64,000 bases of DNA from Aestuariivita boseongensis. Its GTDB lineage: Bacteria; Pseudomonadota; Alphaproteobacteria; Rhodobacterales; Rhodobacteraceae. The notes under the pieces are model-generated. The model was not told the DNA's origin, did no database searches, and was given only the letters and a program-made list of their open reading frames with translations. Numbering within the stretch: the first letter of the stretch is position 1; each line of letters starts with the position of its first letter. Of the stretch, positions 17,943 through 27,444 are shown piece after piece. The stretch is taken from positions 1-64,000 of the forward strand of contig NZ_JXYH01000008.1 in NCBI RefSeq assembly GCF_001262635.1, in the 5' to 3' direction. Both the position numbers and the translations under genes were made by a program.

Positions 17943-19631
17943 ATGGCCCATGACGGACAGGATATTGGCATGACCAAACCGGTCATCCTCCCCGATCTGC
18001 TGACACTGACCGGCGGCGCGATCGCCCCCGTGGAACAGGTGTTCGAGACCGCTAAGGCCACGGTCCGCGACGCGGTCACCGTGGATGGCCGCATCTCGGG
18101 CGCACAGGTCGAAGCCGCACAGACCGCCACGCACGGTCTTGCCTGGCTGGCCACCTATCTGGAATCCCTGCGCCAGATGCAGAAATGGGCCGAAGCACTG
18201 AACGCCCAGGGCAAATTCGGCGAAATGGAACAGCTGATCCACCAGATCGCCTTTGGCGAATACCTCTGGCAGATCTATGGCGGCATCCAGATGAACCAGG
18301 GCGAAATCCTGCGCCTGCAGGATATGGGCCTGGGTCAGGACGACATGCGCGCCCTGATGGCACCCGAGGTGATGACGCTGACCCAATCGGGCAACACCCA
18401 GGCCGCGCGCCTGCGCCTGGTCGAACTGATGCAGGATCAGAAAGCCAACACCATGTTCGGCGCATCCGGTCTCGATGAAGAGCTTGAGATGATCCGCGAC
18501 CAATTCCGCCGCTACGCGGTCGAAAAGGTCGAGCCCTTTGCCCATGAGTGGCACCTGAACGACGAACTGATCCCGATGGAAGTGATCGAAGAACTGGCCG
18601 AAATGGGCGTCTTCGGTCTGACCATCCCCGAAGAATATGGCGGTTTCGGCCTGTCGAAAGCGTCCATGTGCGTCGTCTCGGAAGAACTCTCGCGTGGCTA
18701 TATCGGCGTGGGTTCTCTGGGCACACGCTCGGAAATCGCGGCGGAACTCATCATCGCAGGCGGCACGGATGAGCAGAAGGAAAAATGGCTGCCCCGGATC
18801 GCCAGCGCGGAGACCTTGCCAACGGCTGTGTTTACCGAACCGAACACCGGTTCTGACTTGGGCAGCCTGCGCACCCGCGCGGTCAAGGATGAGAACGGCG
18901 ATTACAAAATCACCGGCAACAAAACCTGGATCACCCACGCCGCGCGCACCCATGTGATGACGCTGCTAGCGCGCACCGATCCAGAGACCTCTGATTACAA
19001 AGGTCTGTCGATGTTCCTGGCCGAAAAGACCCCCGGCACGGACGAGGCCCCATTCCCTACCGAAGGCATGACCGGCGGTGAGATCGAAGTGCTGGGCTAT
19101 CGCGGCATGAAGGAATACGAGCTGGGCTTCGATAACTTCCACGTGAAGGCCGAAAACCTTCTGGGCGGCGAAGAAGGCAAAGGCTTCAAACAGCTGATGG
19201 AAACCTTCGAATCCGCCCGCATCCAGACCGCCGCCCGCGCCATCGGCGTGGCGCAATCGGCGCTTGATATCTCGATGCAATATGCCGAGGACCGCAAGCA
19301 ATTCGGCAAGTCCCTGATCAACTTCCCCCGCGTGGCCAACAAGCTGGCGATGATGGCGGTGGAAATCATGGTCGCCCGCCAGCTGACCTATTTCAGCGCG
19401 TTCGAGAAAGACGAAGGCCGCCGCTGCGACCTCGAGGCCGGCATGGCCAAGCTGCTGGGCGCCCGCGTGGCATGGGCCGCTGCCGATAACGGGTTGCAGA
19501 TCCATGGCGGCAACGGCTTCGCGCTGGAATACAAAATCAGCCGCGTTCTGTGCGATGCCCGCATCCTCAACATCTTCGAAGGCGCGGCCGAGATTCAGGC
19601 CCAGGTCATCGCCCGCCGCTTACTGGCCTGA
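17943..19631 (+). CDS. mcd: (2S)-methylsuccinyl-CoA dehydrogenase
   Basis: About 562 residues, far longer than ordinary acyl-CoA dehydrogenases (about 380-400). An extra N-terminal helical domain of about 170 residues precedes the classical fold, which begins near GLDEELEMIRDQ. FTEPNTGSDLGSL (flavin-binding loop) lies near 300 and RKQFGKSL near 450. This architecture is characteristic of Mcd of the ethylmalonyl-CoA pathway, which oxidises methylsuccinyl-CoA to mesaconyl-CoA using ETF. Position next to pckA agrees with related Rhodobacteraceae as I recall them. I use ATG 17943 because AGGA is eight bases upstream; ATG 17934 is too close to it. Confidence 0.88.
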   Translation: MAHDGQDIGMTKPVILPDLLTLTGGAIAPVEQVFETAKATVRDAVTVDGRISGAQVEAAQTATHGLAWLATYLESLRQMQKWAEALNAQGKFGEMEQLIHQIAFGEYLWQIYGGIQMNQGEILRLQDMGLGQDDMRALMAPEVMTLTQSGNTQAARLRLVELMQDQKANTMFGASGLDEELEMIRDQFRRYAVEKVEPFAHEWHLNDELIPMEVIEELAEMGVFGLTIPEEYGGFGLSKASMCVVSEELSRGYIGVGSLGTRSEIAAELIIAGGTDEQKEKWLPRIASAETLPTAVFTEPNTGSDLGSLRTRAVKDENGDYKITGNKTWITHAARTHVMTLLARTDPETSDYKGLSMFLAEKTPGTDEAPFPTEGMTGGEIEVLGYRGMKEYELGFDNFHVKAENLLGGEEGKGFKQLMETFESARIQTAARAIGVAQSALDISMQYAEDRKQFGKSLINFPRVANKLAMMAVEIMVARQLTYFSAFEKDEGRRCDLEAGMAKLLGARVAWAAADNGLQIHGGNGFALEYKISRVLCDARILNIFEGAAEIQAQVIARRLLA

Positions 19632-19650
19632 ACGTCCCGAACTCCGCACG

Positions 19651-19679
19651 AAAACCGGGCCCCAGCGGCCCGGTTTTTT
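19651..19679 (+). terminator. Rho-independent terminator after mcd
   Basis: AAAACCGGGCC and GGCCCGGTTTT form a perfect stem with a five-base loop followed by further T. Confidence 0.9.
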
Positions 19680-19765
19680 GCTTTACAGCCTACAAAGCAA
19701 ACCATGCCCTTGATCCCGACGGCCATCAGGCCAATGTGATGGCCAACAACCCAAGGAAGACCCGC

Positions 19766-20791
19766 ATGTCCAAAACAGTCCTTGTCACCGGCGCGACCGG
19801 ATACATCGCCAAACATCTTGTCCTGCAGTTGCTTGACGCGGGCTATACCGTGAAGGGATCCGCGCGTTCCCTCTCGCGCGAGGGCGAATTGCGCGATGCG
19901 CTCGGGCCACGACTGTCAGATCCGTCTGCGCTGGACCGGCTCAGCGTCGTGCCGCTCGATCTTTCCTCCGATGACGGATGGGACAAGGCGATGGAAGGCG
20001 TCGATGTCGTGATGCACACGGCCTCGCCTTTTCCGCTCTCCCAGCCCCGCGATGAAAACGACCTGATCCGCCCCGCGGTGGATGGTGCTTTGCGCGCCGT
20101 CAAAGCCGCCCGTGCCGCTGGTGTAACGCGCGTGATCATGACGTCATCCACCGCCGCCGTCGTCACAAAAGATCCCGCGCCGGGCCAGACCCAGTTTACC
20201 GAAAACGACTGGACCGATGTGACCCATCCCGCCGCAACAGCTTACGTCAAATCCAAAACTATGGCCGAAAAAGCCGTCTGGGACTGGCACGCCTCGGACG
20301 CACCTGACATGCAGATCACCATGATCAACCCGTCCTTCGTGCAAGGCGCGCCGCTGGACGACAATTTCGGAACCTCGATCCAGGTCATCGAACGCCTGCT
20401 GAAGGGCAAGGACCCGCTTCTGCCACGCTTCGGCTTCACCTGCGTCGATGTCCGCGACATCGCACTCATGCATATCCGCGCAATGGAGCGTCCCGAAAGC
20501 ATCGGCAAACGCTTCATTGGCGCCGACAGATACTTGTGGTTCCAGGATTTCGGCCTGATCCTCAAGGCGCAGCACCCCAGCCGCAAGATCCCCACACGGC
20601 TGGCCCCCAACGCGCTGATCCGCTTTCTGGCGCTGTTCGACCCGTCCATCCGCACGATCGTACCCACACTGGGGCGCAAGGATGTGGCCTCCGGTGCGCA
20701 GGCCGAAAAGATCCTCGGGATCTCCTTCCGCAATGTGGAAGATGCCATTCGCGAAGCGGGCGCCTATCTGGTCGAACGCGATCTGGTGTAA
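19766..20791 (+). CDS. Extended SDR, dihydroflavonol-4-reductase-like
   Basis: 341 residues. The N-terminal GATGYIAKH (TGxxGxxx type) binds NAD(P); PLDLSSDDGWDKA, HTASPFP and the YVKSKTMAEK motif with catalytic Tyr and Lys follow. The overall pattern is that of aldehyde, cinnamoyl-CoA or dihydroflavonol reductases; the bacterial substrate is unknown. ATG 19766 is preceded by AAGGAAG at nine bases. A longer reading runs back into mcd and its terminator and is rejected. It is convergent with recO, six bases away. Confidence 0.87.
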   Translation: MSKTVLVTGATGYIAKHLVLQLLDAGYTVKGSARSLSREGELRDALGPRLSDPSALDRLSVVPLDLSSDDGWDKAMEGVDVVMHTASPFPLSQPRDENDLIRPAVDGALRAVKAARAAGVTRVIMTSSTAAVVTKDPAPGQTQFTENDWTDVTHPAATAYVKSKTMAEKAVWDWHASDAPDMQITMINPSFVQGAPLDDNFGTSIQVIERLLKGKDPLLPRFGFTCVDVRDIALMHIRAMERPESIGKRFIGADRYLWFQDFGLILKAQHPSRKIPTRLAPNALIRFLALFDPSIRTIVPTLGRKDVASGAQAEKILGISFRNVEDAIREAGAYLVERDLV

Positions 20792-20797
20792 GCGCCG

Positions 20798-21523
20798 CTA
20801 AAGCAGCCGCCGGACCTCCGCGATCAGACGCGCCCGCGCCTCCGGCAGCGGCTTGTGGCCCAGCGCGGGTGCCAGTTTGGTCTCCAGAAAATAGCCGGTC
20901 GTTTCCAGCGCCTGCAAGGTTTCCTGATCTGTCTCCGGGCTCTCGCCCAGCAGACAGGGCGGCAGGGGCAGCATCCTGTCCGCCCACTCCCCCGCCCCAG
21001 CCATTGAGACCGCGCGCCCCGACTTGGGCGAGACAAAAACCAACCCGTCCTGCGCGCCGGTCACAGCGCATCGGCTCAGGTCCAGGCCAAAGCCCGTTTC
21101 CTCAAGCAACCGCTGCTCCCACCGCAAATATGCCAACGGCCAGATCTCGTCCTGCCCCAGCAAATCCAGAAGCTGCTCGGTCTGGCGATAAAGACGCGGA
21201 TGGCTTTCACGTTCGGGCAGAGAAAACCCGACAAGCGCCGTCACCGCGTTCAGCCCCGCAAGGGCCAACCGCCCGCCCATCGCCGCAGCCGCCCGGCTGC
21301 GCAGCAACTCCACCTGATAGGTGCCGATATGATCCTCCAGCCGCGCGCGCCAGCTCAGATCCAGCTGCGCGCCCGGCTGCAGAATGGGCGCGATCTTCCG
21401 GCTGGTGCCACCGCGCACGACCCCTGCATGCCGCCCCTGCTCTTCGGTGAACACATCAATAATGGCCGAGCTTTCGCCATGCCGCCGCACCGACAGCAAT
21501 ATCCCCTGACCACGCCAATCCAT
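20798..21523 (-). CDS. recO: DNA repair protein RecO
   Basis: 241 residues starting [17 protein letters not shown], the typical RecO OB-fold N-terminus, followed by [10 protein letters not shown] and a helical middle ([21 protein letters not shown]). It helps load RecA with RecR in gap repair. The zinc-binding Cys cluster of many RecO proteins is largely absent, with one Cys in [11 protein letters not shown] 21523 is chosen over an in-frame upstream extension. It stands downstream of era and DUF1491, as in other Rhodobacteraceae. Confidence 0.92.
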   Translation of the reverse strand: MDWRGQGILLSVRRHGESSAIIDVFTEEQGRHAGVVRGGTSRKIAPILQPGAQLDLSWRARLEDHIGTYQVELLRSRAAAAMGGRLALAGLNAVTALVGFSLPERESHPRLYRQTEQLLDLLGQDEIWPLAYLRWEQRLLEETGFGLDLSRCAVTGAQDGLVFVSPKSGRAVSMAGAGEWADRMLPLPPCLLGESPETDQETLQALETTGYFLETKLAPALGHKPLPEARARLIAEVRRLL

Positions 21524-21569
21524 GCGCCCAAGATCAGCGCGCCGCCCGCAAATGACAAGAGCCGCCCTG

Positions 21570-21593
21570 CTGCTTCTTTCTGGCTGAAAATAC
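21570..21593 (+). repeat. Intergenic element, copy A of a CTGCTTCTT...AAAATAC motif
   Basis: This stretch between recO and the DUF1491 gene closely matches 36348-36370. Both run CTGCTTCTT, then GCT(G/A)AAAATAC, differing mainly by one indel. The function is unknown. Confidence 0.4.
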
Positions 21594-21632
21594 CCCACCC
21601 CGGCAGTTGCCACAGGCACACCGGCCAACGGA

Positions 21633-21962
21633 TCAGGACAGCCCGTCCTCGTCCAGCAAATGCCTGCCCGCGCGGTCTTCCACCTCGATCACCCACAGAT
21701 CGGGATCGAACCCGCGCTGGCGTGTGACCGCCTCGTCCACGGCGGTCTCCTTGCCCTCGGCCAGAACGACCCAGGCGCGCTCCCCGGTCATCAAATCGAA
21801 GGATCGCTGGAACGCCACCGCGCGTCCGTCAAGCGTGTTCAGCTTGACCAGCACCGCACCGCCCGTGTCATCGCCATGTGCCACGACAAATCCCGGAATA
21901 TCGGCCAGCCGCAGCCGCGCCAGATAGGCATCCACCCAGAAACGTGCGGTCAGACGGCTCAT
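21633..21962 (-). CDS. DUF1491 family protein
   Basis: 109 residues, a compact family found mostly in alphaproteobacteria. Recognisable motifs are [13 protein letters not shown] at the start, [15 protein letters not shown] in the middle and [20 protein letters not shown] near the end. No biochemical role is known to me. Its ATG overlaps the era stop (ATGA), so it is translated with era. Confidence 0.85.
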   Translation of the reverse strand: MSRLTARFWVDAYLARLRLADIPGFVVAHGDDTGGAVLVKLNTLDGRAVAFQRSFDLMTGERAWVVLAEGKETAVDEAVTRQRGFDPDLWVIEVEDRAGRHLLDEDGLS

Positions 21963-22867
21963 GTATTCCCGTCTTTGAAATCCAGGCCCATCTCGGAATA
22001 CCGTTCCGCCTCTTCCAGCCAGTTGGGCCGCACCTTGACCTGCAAAAACAGATGCACCTTGCGCCCCAGAAACTCTTCCAGTTCATGCCGGGCTGCCGTG
22101 CTGACGGCCTTGATCGTCTCGCCCTTCCTGCCCAGCACGATGCCCTTGTGGCCGTCGCGCATCACATAGATGACCTGATCAATCCGGGCCGAGCCGTCCT
22201 TGCGCTCTTCCCAATTCTCCGTCTCGACGGTCAACTGATAGGGCAGTTCCTGATGCAGCCGCAGCGTCAGCTTCTCCCGCGTCATCTCCGCCGCGATCAT
22301 TCGCAGCGGCAGATCGGCGATCTGATCTTCGGGGTACAGCCACGGGCCCTCGGGCACTTCACCCGCCAGCCAGTCGCGCAGGTCCTCCACCCCGTGCCCC
22401 CGCTCGGCCGAGATCATGAAGGTCCGCGCAAAGGGAAACCGTTCGTTCAGATCCTTCGACAGGCCCAGTAGAACATCGGACTGTACCTTGTCGATCTTGT
22501 TGATGATCAGGCCAACCGTGCGGCCCTGCGCCACCTCGCCCAGACCTTCCAGAATGCGCTCCACACCTGGTGTGACGCCGCGATGCGCCTCTACCAGCAA
22601 CATCACGATATCCGCGTCCGCCGCCCCGCCCCAGGCCGCAGCCACCATGGCGCGGTCCAGCCGCCGGCGCGGCCGGAACAGGCCGGGCGTGTCCACGAAC
22701 ACGATCTGGCTCTCCCCCGCCATTGCAACGCCACGAATGCGCGCGCGGGTTGTCTGCACCTTATGGGTCACGATCGACACTTTCGCGCCGACCATGCGGT
22801 TCATCAGCGTGGATTTCCCTGCATTGGGCTCCCCGATCAGGGCAACAAATCCGGCACGTGTGGTCAT
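21959..22867 (-). CDS. era: GTPase Era
   Basis: 302 residues. G1 GEPNAGKS is near 12-19, G3 DTPG near 58, G4 NKID near 124, and the C-terminal KH domain carries GRKGETIKAVSTAARHELE. Era binds the 16S rRNA 3' end and assists 30S maturation. It follows rnc with a 73-base gap and is coupled to DUF1491, the familiar lepB-rnc-era-recO order. Confidence 0.96.
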   Translation of the reverse strand: MTTRAGFVALIGEPNAGKSTLMNRMVGAKVSIVTHKVQTTRARIRGVAMAGESQIVFVDTPGLFRPRRRLDRAMVAAAWGGAADADIVMLLVEAHRGVTPGVERILEGLGEVAQGRTVGLIINKIDKVQSDVLLGLSKDLNERFPFARTFMISAERGHGVEDLRDWLAGEVPEGPWLYPEDQIADLPLRMIAAEMTREKLTLRLHQELPYQLTVETENWEERKDGSARIDQVIYVMRDGHKGIVLGRKGETIKAVSTAARHELEEFLGRKVHLFLQVKVRPNWLEEAERYSEMGLDFKDGNT

Positions 22868-22940
22868 TGGGGTGTCACTCTTGGTCTTTCATCCCGGCGA
22901 TGTAGCGGATTTCAACGAACCCCGCCATCCCGCCGCGCGA

Positions 22941-23618
22941 TTATTCCACCTGCGACAGAAGCGCCTGCGCCGCCGCCTGTTCAGCCTGCCGCTTGGATCC
23001 GGCCCTGGCCCGCGCCTCTTCGCCGTTTTCCAGCCGGGCCGCGATGGTGAAGACGGGCGCATGATCCGGCCCGTCGCGCGACAGCTCGACATAGCGCGGC
23101 GGCTGCATGCCGCGCGCCTGGGCCCATTCCTGCAGTGCGGTCTTTGCGTCGCGGGCATCGGCCTCGACCTGCCCGATCCGCTTGCCCCACAGCCGCAGCA
23201 CCATATCGCGCGCAGCCTCGAACCCGGCGTCACGATAAACGGCAGCGATCACCGCCTCCATCGCGTCCCCCAGCAAGGCCTGCTTGCGCCGCCCGCCCGA
23301 CAGCATCTCGGACCGGCCCAGCCGCAGCACCGCACCCAGATCAATCTCGCGGGCAACATCGGCACAGGTTTCCTTGCGCACCAGCGCGTTGAACCGGGGC
23401 GCCAGTTGTCCTTCGCTGGCCGCGCGATCCTCTTCCAGAAGCGCCTCGGACATCACCAGCCCCAGCACCCGGTCACCCAGAAATTCCAGCCGCTGGTTGT
23501 CTTCCCGATTGGGCGTCCCGACCGAAGAATGCGTGACCGCGCGAACCAGCAAGGCGGGATCGGCGAACCGGTGCCCGATCCGATCCTGAAACGCCCTGAG
23601 TTCGGCCGACAGCTTCAC
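22941..23618 (-). CDS. rnc: Ribonuclease III
   Basis: 225 residues. The catalytic signature [12 protein letters not shown] is at 43-54, and a C-terminal double-stranded RNA-binding domain extends from about 155. It cuts rRNA precursors and structured RNAs. The GTG start at 23618 overlaps the lepB stop by four bases (GTGA). Confidence 0.95.
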   Translation of the reverse strand: MKLSAELRAFQDRIGHRFADPALLVRAVTHSSVGTPNREDNQRLEFLGDRVLGLVMSEALLEEDRAASEGQLAPRFNALVRKETCADVAREIDLGAVLRLGRSEMLSGGRRKQALLGDAMEAVIAAVYRDAGFEAARDMVLRLWGKRIGQVEADARDAKTALQEWAQARGMQPPRYVELSRDGPDHAPVFTIAARLENGEEARARAGSKRQAEQAAAQALLSQVE

Positions 23619-24451
23619 TCGATCCTCTTGAAGTACCGGTCGCTGCGCCAGGTCCAGAAGGAAAACAGCGACGACCCCGCGGATGAAAACAGGATCCGGT
23701 CCGCCCGGCCTACGATATCCTCATAAGGCACGAAGCCCACCCCATTCGCACGGGTCGAGAACCGGCTGTCCGAGGAATTGTCCCGGTTGTCGCCAACGAA
23801 AAAGTAATGCCCCTCGGGCACTTCAAAGACTGGCGTGTTGTCCGAGCTCTGCAAACCGATGTTCAGAATGCTGTGGCTGCGCCCGTTGGGCAACGTCTCG
23901 ATCTGGCGGGATTTCTCACAAACGCCACCGCGCCCGACGATGCCGTTTTCACAGCGCGGGGTCACACGGCTGGGGCCCTGCAACTCCACCACCTCGGTAA
24001 AGACCCCGGCATCTTCCAGTTGCACCGGCTCCCCGTTGATATGCAGCACCGAGTTGATCATCTGGATACGCTCACCCGGCAGACCCACGACCCGCTTGAT
24101 GAAATCCCGGCCCGTCACCGGATGGCGGAAGACGACCACGTCGCCCCGTTCCGGCTCATCGCCCCAGATCCGCGTGTTGTCGCCACCCAGAAAGCCGCAC
24201 AGATCCTCGGCATCAATGTCGATCCCCACCGCCGGAATGCGCAGGTTCGGACATGAGGCATAGGAATACCCATAGGCCATCTTGTTCACGAACAGGAAAT
24301 CCCCCACCAGCAGCGTTTCCTTCATTGACCCTGACGGGATCCAGAAGGGCTGGAAGAACAGCGTGCGGAACACGCCTGCAATCAGCATGGCATAGACGAT
24401 GGTCTTGATCGTTTCGACAATAAAGCCCGAGGACTTTTCTTTGGCGGCCAT
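23615..24451 (-). CDS. lepB: Signal peptidase I
   Basis: 278 residues with one N-terminal transmembrane helix. Ser42 in the PSGSM motif and Lys119 in [11 protein letters not shown] form the catalytic dyad; [14 protein letters not shown] is the conserved region E. It removes signal peptides of exported proteins at the inner membrane. An inserted loop with Cys67 and Cys85 could form a disulfide. It begins 33 bases after acpS. Confidence 0.95.
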   Translation of the reverse strand: MAAKEKSSGFIVETIKTIVYAMLIAGVFRTLFFQPFWIPSGSMKETLLVGDFLFVNKMAYGYSYASCPNLRIPAVGIDIDAEDLCGFLGGDNTRIWGDEPERGDVVVFRHPVTGRDFIKRVVGLPGERIQMINSVLHINGEPVQLEDAGVFTEVVELQGPSRVTPRCENGIVGRGGVCEKSRQIETLPNGRSHSILNIGLQSSDNTPVFEVPEGHYFFVGDNRDNSSDSRFSTRANGVGFVPYEDIVGRADRILFSSAGSSLFSFWTWRSDRYFKRIE

Positions 24452-24484
24452 AAGGCTCTCCGTCTGGATTGGGACGTTTCGGGG

Positions 24485-24928
24485 CTACATGCGGGCCGCG
24501 CCGGGGTAAGTCAAGGTGGGGGTGGCCTCATCGTCAGGTCGCGCCTCGATCACCACGAAGGCCTGCGCCCAAGGGTGATCGTCAGTCAGCGTCACGTGGA
24601 TGATGGCAGTATAACCTTCCGGCGTCATCTCGCGCAGCCGTTCTGCGGCCCAGCCCGTCACATGCATCACCGGCTGCCCCGTGGGCAGATTGCTGACCGC
24701 CATGTCCTTCCAGGAAATCCCCATGCGCAGACCGGTGCCCAGCGCTTTGGAACACGCCTCTTTCGCCGCCCAGCGCTTGGCATAGGTGCCAGCCACATCG
24801 CGGCGGCGTTCGGCCTTGCGCTGCTCGGTTTCGGTAAAGACACGGTTGCGAAACCGGTCGCCAAAGCGGTCCAATGTGCCCTGGATCCTGTCGATATTGG
24901 CCAGATCGGTGCCGACGCCCAAAATCAT
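24485..24928 (-). CDS. acpS: Holo-[acyl-carrier-protein] synthase
   Basis: 147 residues. Asp8 in [12 protein letters not shown] and Glu57 in [16 protein letters not shown] are the metal-binding residues of AcpS. It transfers phosphopantetheine from CoA to ACP. The C-terminus is about 20 residues longer than most relatives, with an acidic-to-Pro tail. pdxJ lies upstream on the same strand, separated by three membrane-protein genes. Confidence 0.93.
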   Translation of the reverse strand: MILGVGTDLANIDRIQGTLDRFGDRFRNRVFTETEQRKAERRRDVAGTYAKRWAAKEACSKALGTGLRMGISWKDMAVSNLPTGQPVMHVTGWAAERLREMTPEGYTAIIHVTLTDDHPWAQAFVVIEARPDDEATPTLTYPGAARM

Positions 24929-24940
24929 GCCTGTCCTTTC

Positions 24941-26395
24941 CTATCCGCTGGCGAACATGGGAAAACTCACGCCCAGCGACCACGCCAGGCATATGCCAAG
25001 GCCCACGCCCGCCGCCACCGCGCCCTGTCGCTGTGCAACCCAGCGGCCCACCAGACCGAACAGGGCGTAAAACAGAACGATCACCGGGGCAATCATGATC
25101 AGGAAGAACAGCCCCTCGAAGTCCAGCGCCACCGCAAACCCAAGCGAGGCCAGGAACGCCACCCGCGCCAGCACCCGCCGCGACAGCGCCGCGCGCCCGC
25201 CATCGGTCACGATCGCATCGGCCAGCATGAAGGGCACGGCACCAAGTGAAAGCGCGGCCATGATCACCATGCGTTCGGGGATCGGCAGGAAATTCGCCGC
25301 ATAACGATCCAGCGCCAGCCCGAACAGGCCAAGCCCCCAGATCAGGATCGCCAGCACGCCGGGCAGGGACAGGCGGCCAAACCCCACCCCGAAGCCCCAC
25401 AGCAAAGCCAGTTGGATCAAGCCAAAAAGCCCCAGATGCACCGCCAGATGATCGGCCACCAGAACCGGCAGCGCATGCGGATCGACCAGCACGGCCAGCG
25501 GCGGGGCCACCAAGGCAGGCACCACCAGCAGCACCGCGACCTGCGCCCGTGACAGAGCCCGCCGCGCCGGATCAGGCGCGTATGGCAACAGCCGCGACAA
25601 GGGTCGCGCCAGCGCGACAATCGCGATCAGCAGACCCAAAGTCACCGGCCCGGTCGCGGGCACCGGCACCTGCCCCTCCCGCCCATAGGCCGTGTTCAGC
25701 CAGGAAACCGCCTCGGCCCGGCCCAGACGGCTGTGAAGCACACCCACATGTTCCGCCAAAGGCGCGACAACCGTCTTGCGGCGCACCTCTCCGGCCGTGG
25801 CCAGATCGCCCTCGCCCGCCTCGGGGTCCACCATGGCCACGGCCTTGCGGGCAAAGGCGCGCAAGCCGCCCTCCCACGCGCCGGTGATCATCAGCATGTC
25901 AGGCGGCTGCGTCGCATCGACCGCCTGGCTGAAGGCAGAGATCACCACCACAGGCCCGATCCACTGAGGCGCGGCATCCGCGGCGCGGATCAGGATATCG
26001 GTCGCCATCGAATGACCCAGCAGCGCCACAGGCCCCGGTCCCGCCGCATCGACCACCGACAAAGTCTGCTCCACCAGAAGCCGCGTCGTACCATCGAGCG
26101 AGGTCACATCCCCAGACATCGGCACCGGATGCCGCCCGTGCCCTTCGAAATCGAAAGCCAGCACGCGATACCCGGCCCGCGCCAGCGTCAGGGCATAGCC
26201 CTGCATCATCTGCCGCGACCCGGCAAAGCCATGGGCCACAACCACGTTGGGACCATCGCCGTCATATATCGTGACTGGGCTGTCGCCCACATGCGTCTGC
26301 GTGATCTCAACCCCGGCGCGCGCGCTTTCCAGCACGTACAAAGCCGCGCCAATGGCCAACAGGCAAATCGTCAGGAAAACACCCGATGCGCGCAT
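24941..26395 (-). CDS. Alpha/beta hydrolase fused to a C-terminal multi-helix membrane domain
   Basis: 484 residues: a first membrane helix (about 6-22), an alpha/beta-hydrolase domain with HGFAGS (55-60, oxyanion), nucleophile Ser129 in GHSMA and a possible catalytic His near 216, then about seven hydrophobic helices from 255 to the end. The fusion suggests an inner-membrane enzyme with a periplasmic or cytoplasmic esterase face, perhaps acting on a lipid or thioester. The substrate is unknown. ATG 26395 lies one base after the stop of the upstream lysE gene (TGATATG), so they are coupled; a longer frame overlaps that gene. Confidence 0.72.
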   Translation of the reverse strand: MRASGVFLTICLLAIGAALYVLESARAGVEITQTHVGDSPVTIYDGDGPNVVVAHGFAGSRQMMQGYALTLARAGYRVLAFDFEGHGRHPVPMSGDVTSLDGTTRLLVEQTLSVVDAAGPGPVALLGHSMATDILIRAADAAPQWIGPVVVISAFSQAVDATQPPDMLMITGAWEGGLRAFARKAVAMVDPEAGEGDLATAGEVRRKTVVAPLAEHVGVLHSRLGRAEAVSWLNTAYGREGQVPVPATGPVTLGLLIAIVALARPLSRLLPYAPDPARRALSRAQVAVLLVVPALVAPPLAVLVDPHALPVLVADHLAVHLGLFGLIQLALLWGFGVGFGRLSLPGVLAILIWGLGLFGLALDRYAANFLPIPERMVIMAALSLGAVPFMLADAIVTDGGRAALSRRVLARVAFLASLGFAVALDFEGLFFLIMIAPVIVLFYALFGLVGRWVAQRQGAVAAGVGLGICLAWSLGVSFPMFASG

Positions 26396-26396
26396 A

Positions 26397-27026
26397 TCAG
26401 GCAGGCGCGCGGGCAAGCGCGGAGCGAACAAAGCCAAGACCAGCGGCCGCAAAAAGTGTCGCGACAATGGCATCGACCCAACGATGGACCTTGCGATACC
26501 CCGCCATTACCTTCGGATGAGAGAACCCCAATACCCAAGGCAGATAGACGACAAAGCCAATTGCCCCGCAGACCAGCGTGGCAAGCGAAACTGACAGCGC
26601 GGTGGCCTCAGGCCCTAGACCCAGGGACAGCGTAGCCAACCATGCAAACACGGCTTTCGGGTTGGACAGATTCAGCAAAACGCCCCGCCACACCCATCGC
26701 CCCGACCGCACCTCTGCCGCAGTGCTGATCTCACCCCGCCACGCGGAGCGCCCGGCTTTCCATGCCAGCCAAAAGAGATAAAGCGCACCAAGAACCTTTA
26801 GCCACAGCATGACCTGCGCACTGGTCGCAATCACCGCGCCCAGCCCCAGCGCCGCAAGGACGCCCCAAAAGAACAGCGCCGCGCCAAGCCCCATTCCAAA
26901 GCTCAGCCCCGCGCGCCGCCCATGCGCCATCGCGACGGAGGCACAGCCCAATGTCGCCGGACCGGGCGCAACAGCGACCACGAAGAAGGCCGCCGCCATT
27001 GTCAGCAGCGCAGCCGCATCACCCAC
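26397..27026 (-). CDS. LysE/RhtB family translocator
   Basis: 209 residues with about six helices. The family start AFFVVAVAPGPATLGCASVAM and the mid-protein LNLSNPKAVFAWLA are diagnostic. Members export amino acids or homoserine lactones; the substrate is unknown. GTG 27026 has AGGGG seven bases upstream and overlaps the previous gene by eight bases. Confidence 0.87.
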   Translation of the reverse strand: MGDAAALLTMAAAFFVVAVAPGPATLGCASVAMAHGRRAGLSFGMGLGAALFFWGVLAALGLGAVIATSAQVMLWLKVLGALYLFWLAWKAGRSAWRGEISTAAEVRSGRWVWRGVLLNLSNPKAVFAWLATLSLGLGPEATALSVSLATLVCGAIGFVVYLPWVLGFSHPKVMAGYRKVHRWVDAIVATLFAAAGLGFVRSALARAPA

Positions 27027-27444
27027 GCGACGCCCCTTTGTCGATATGGTTCTTGGCCCCAAGCGCAAAGAACACCCGCGCCAAGGCCAGAAACACCAAC
27101 AACACGAATGCAGCGACCCCTGCCCATGTCAGCGGGCTCAACGTCGGGATCAAACTGCCCGTCACAGGAAAGAGGGCAAGGATAATCCCGACGCTCAGCG
27201 CAAAACCAAGCGCCATCAAGCGCACCGAGATGGCCCATGCTTCCCCGCTTGTCGGCACGCGACCCATTCTGCGCGCGTAATGCGTGCCCGCCATCACCGC
27301 CGAGATCATCATCGGGAAGACAAAGGAAAACGCCGAGCGCAAATCAAGGCCGGTCAGTTGCAGCAAGATCATCAGAAAGATCGGCAAGCCAATCGAGACG
27401 CCGACATACCAGGCGGCAAAACGAATGTATCCGCTTTGCTCCAT
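27019..27444 (-). CDS. Four-helix membrane protein, ABZJ_00895-like family
   Basis: 141 residues, four predicted transmembrane helices with the pattern YIRFAAWYVGVSIGL at the start and MISAVMAGTHYARRMGR after helix 2. The match to the ABZJ_00895 family is from memory and moderate. The function is unknown. Its ATG overlaps the pdxJ stop (TGATG) and its end overlaps lysE, so it belongs to the pdxJ-acpS run. Confidence 0.65.
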   Translation of the reverse strand: MEQSGYIRFAAWYVGVSIGLPIFLMILLQLTGLDLRSAFSFVFPMMISAVMAGTHYARRMGRVPTSGEAWAISVRLMALGFALSVGIILALFPVTGSLIPTLSPLTWAGVAAFVLLVFLALARVFFALGAKNHIDKGASRG

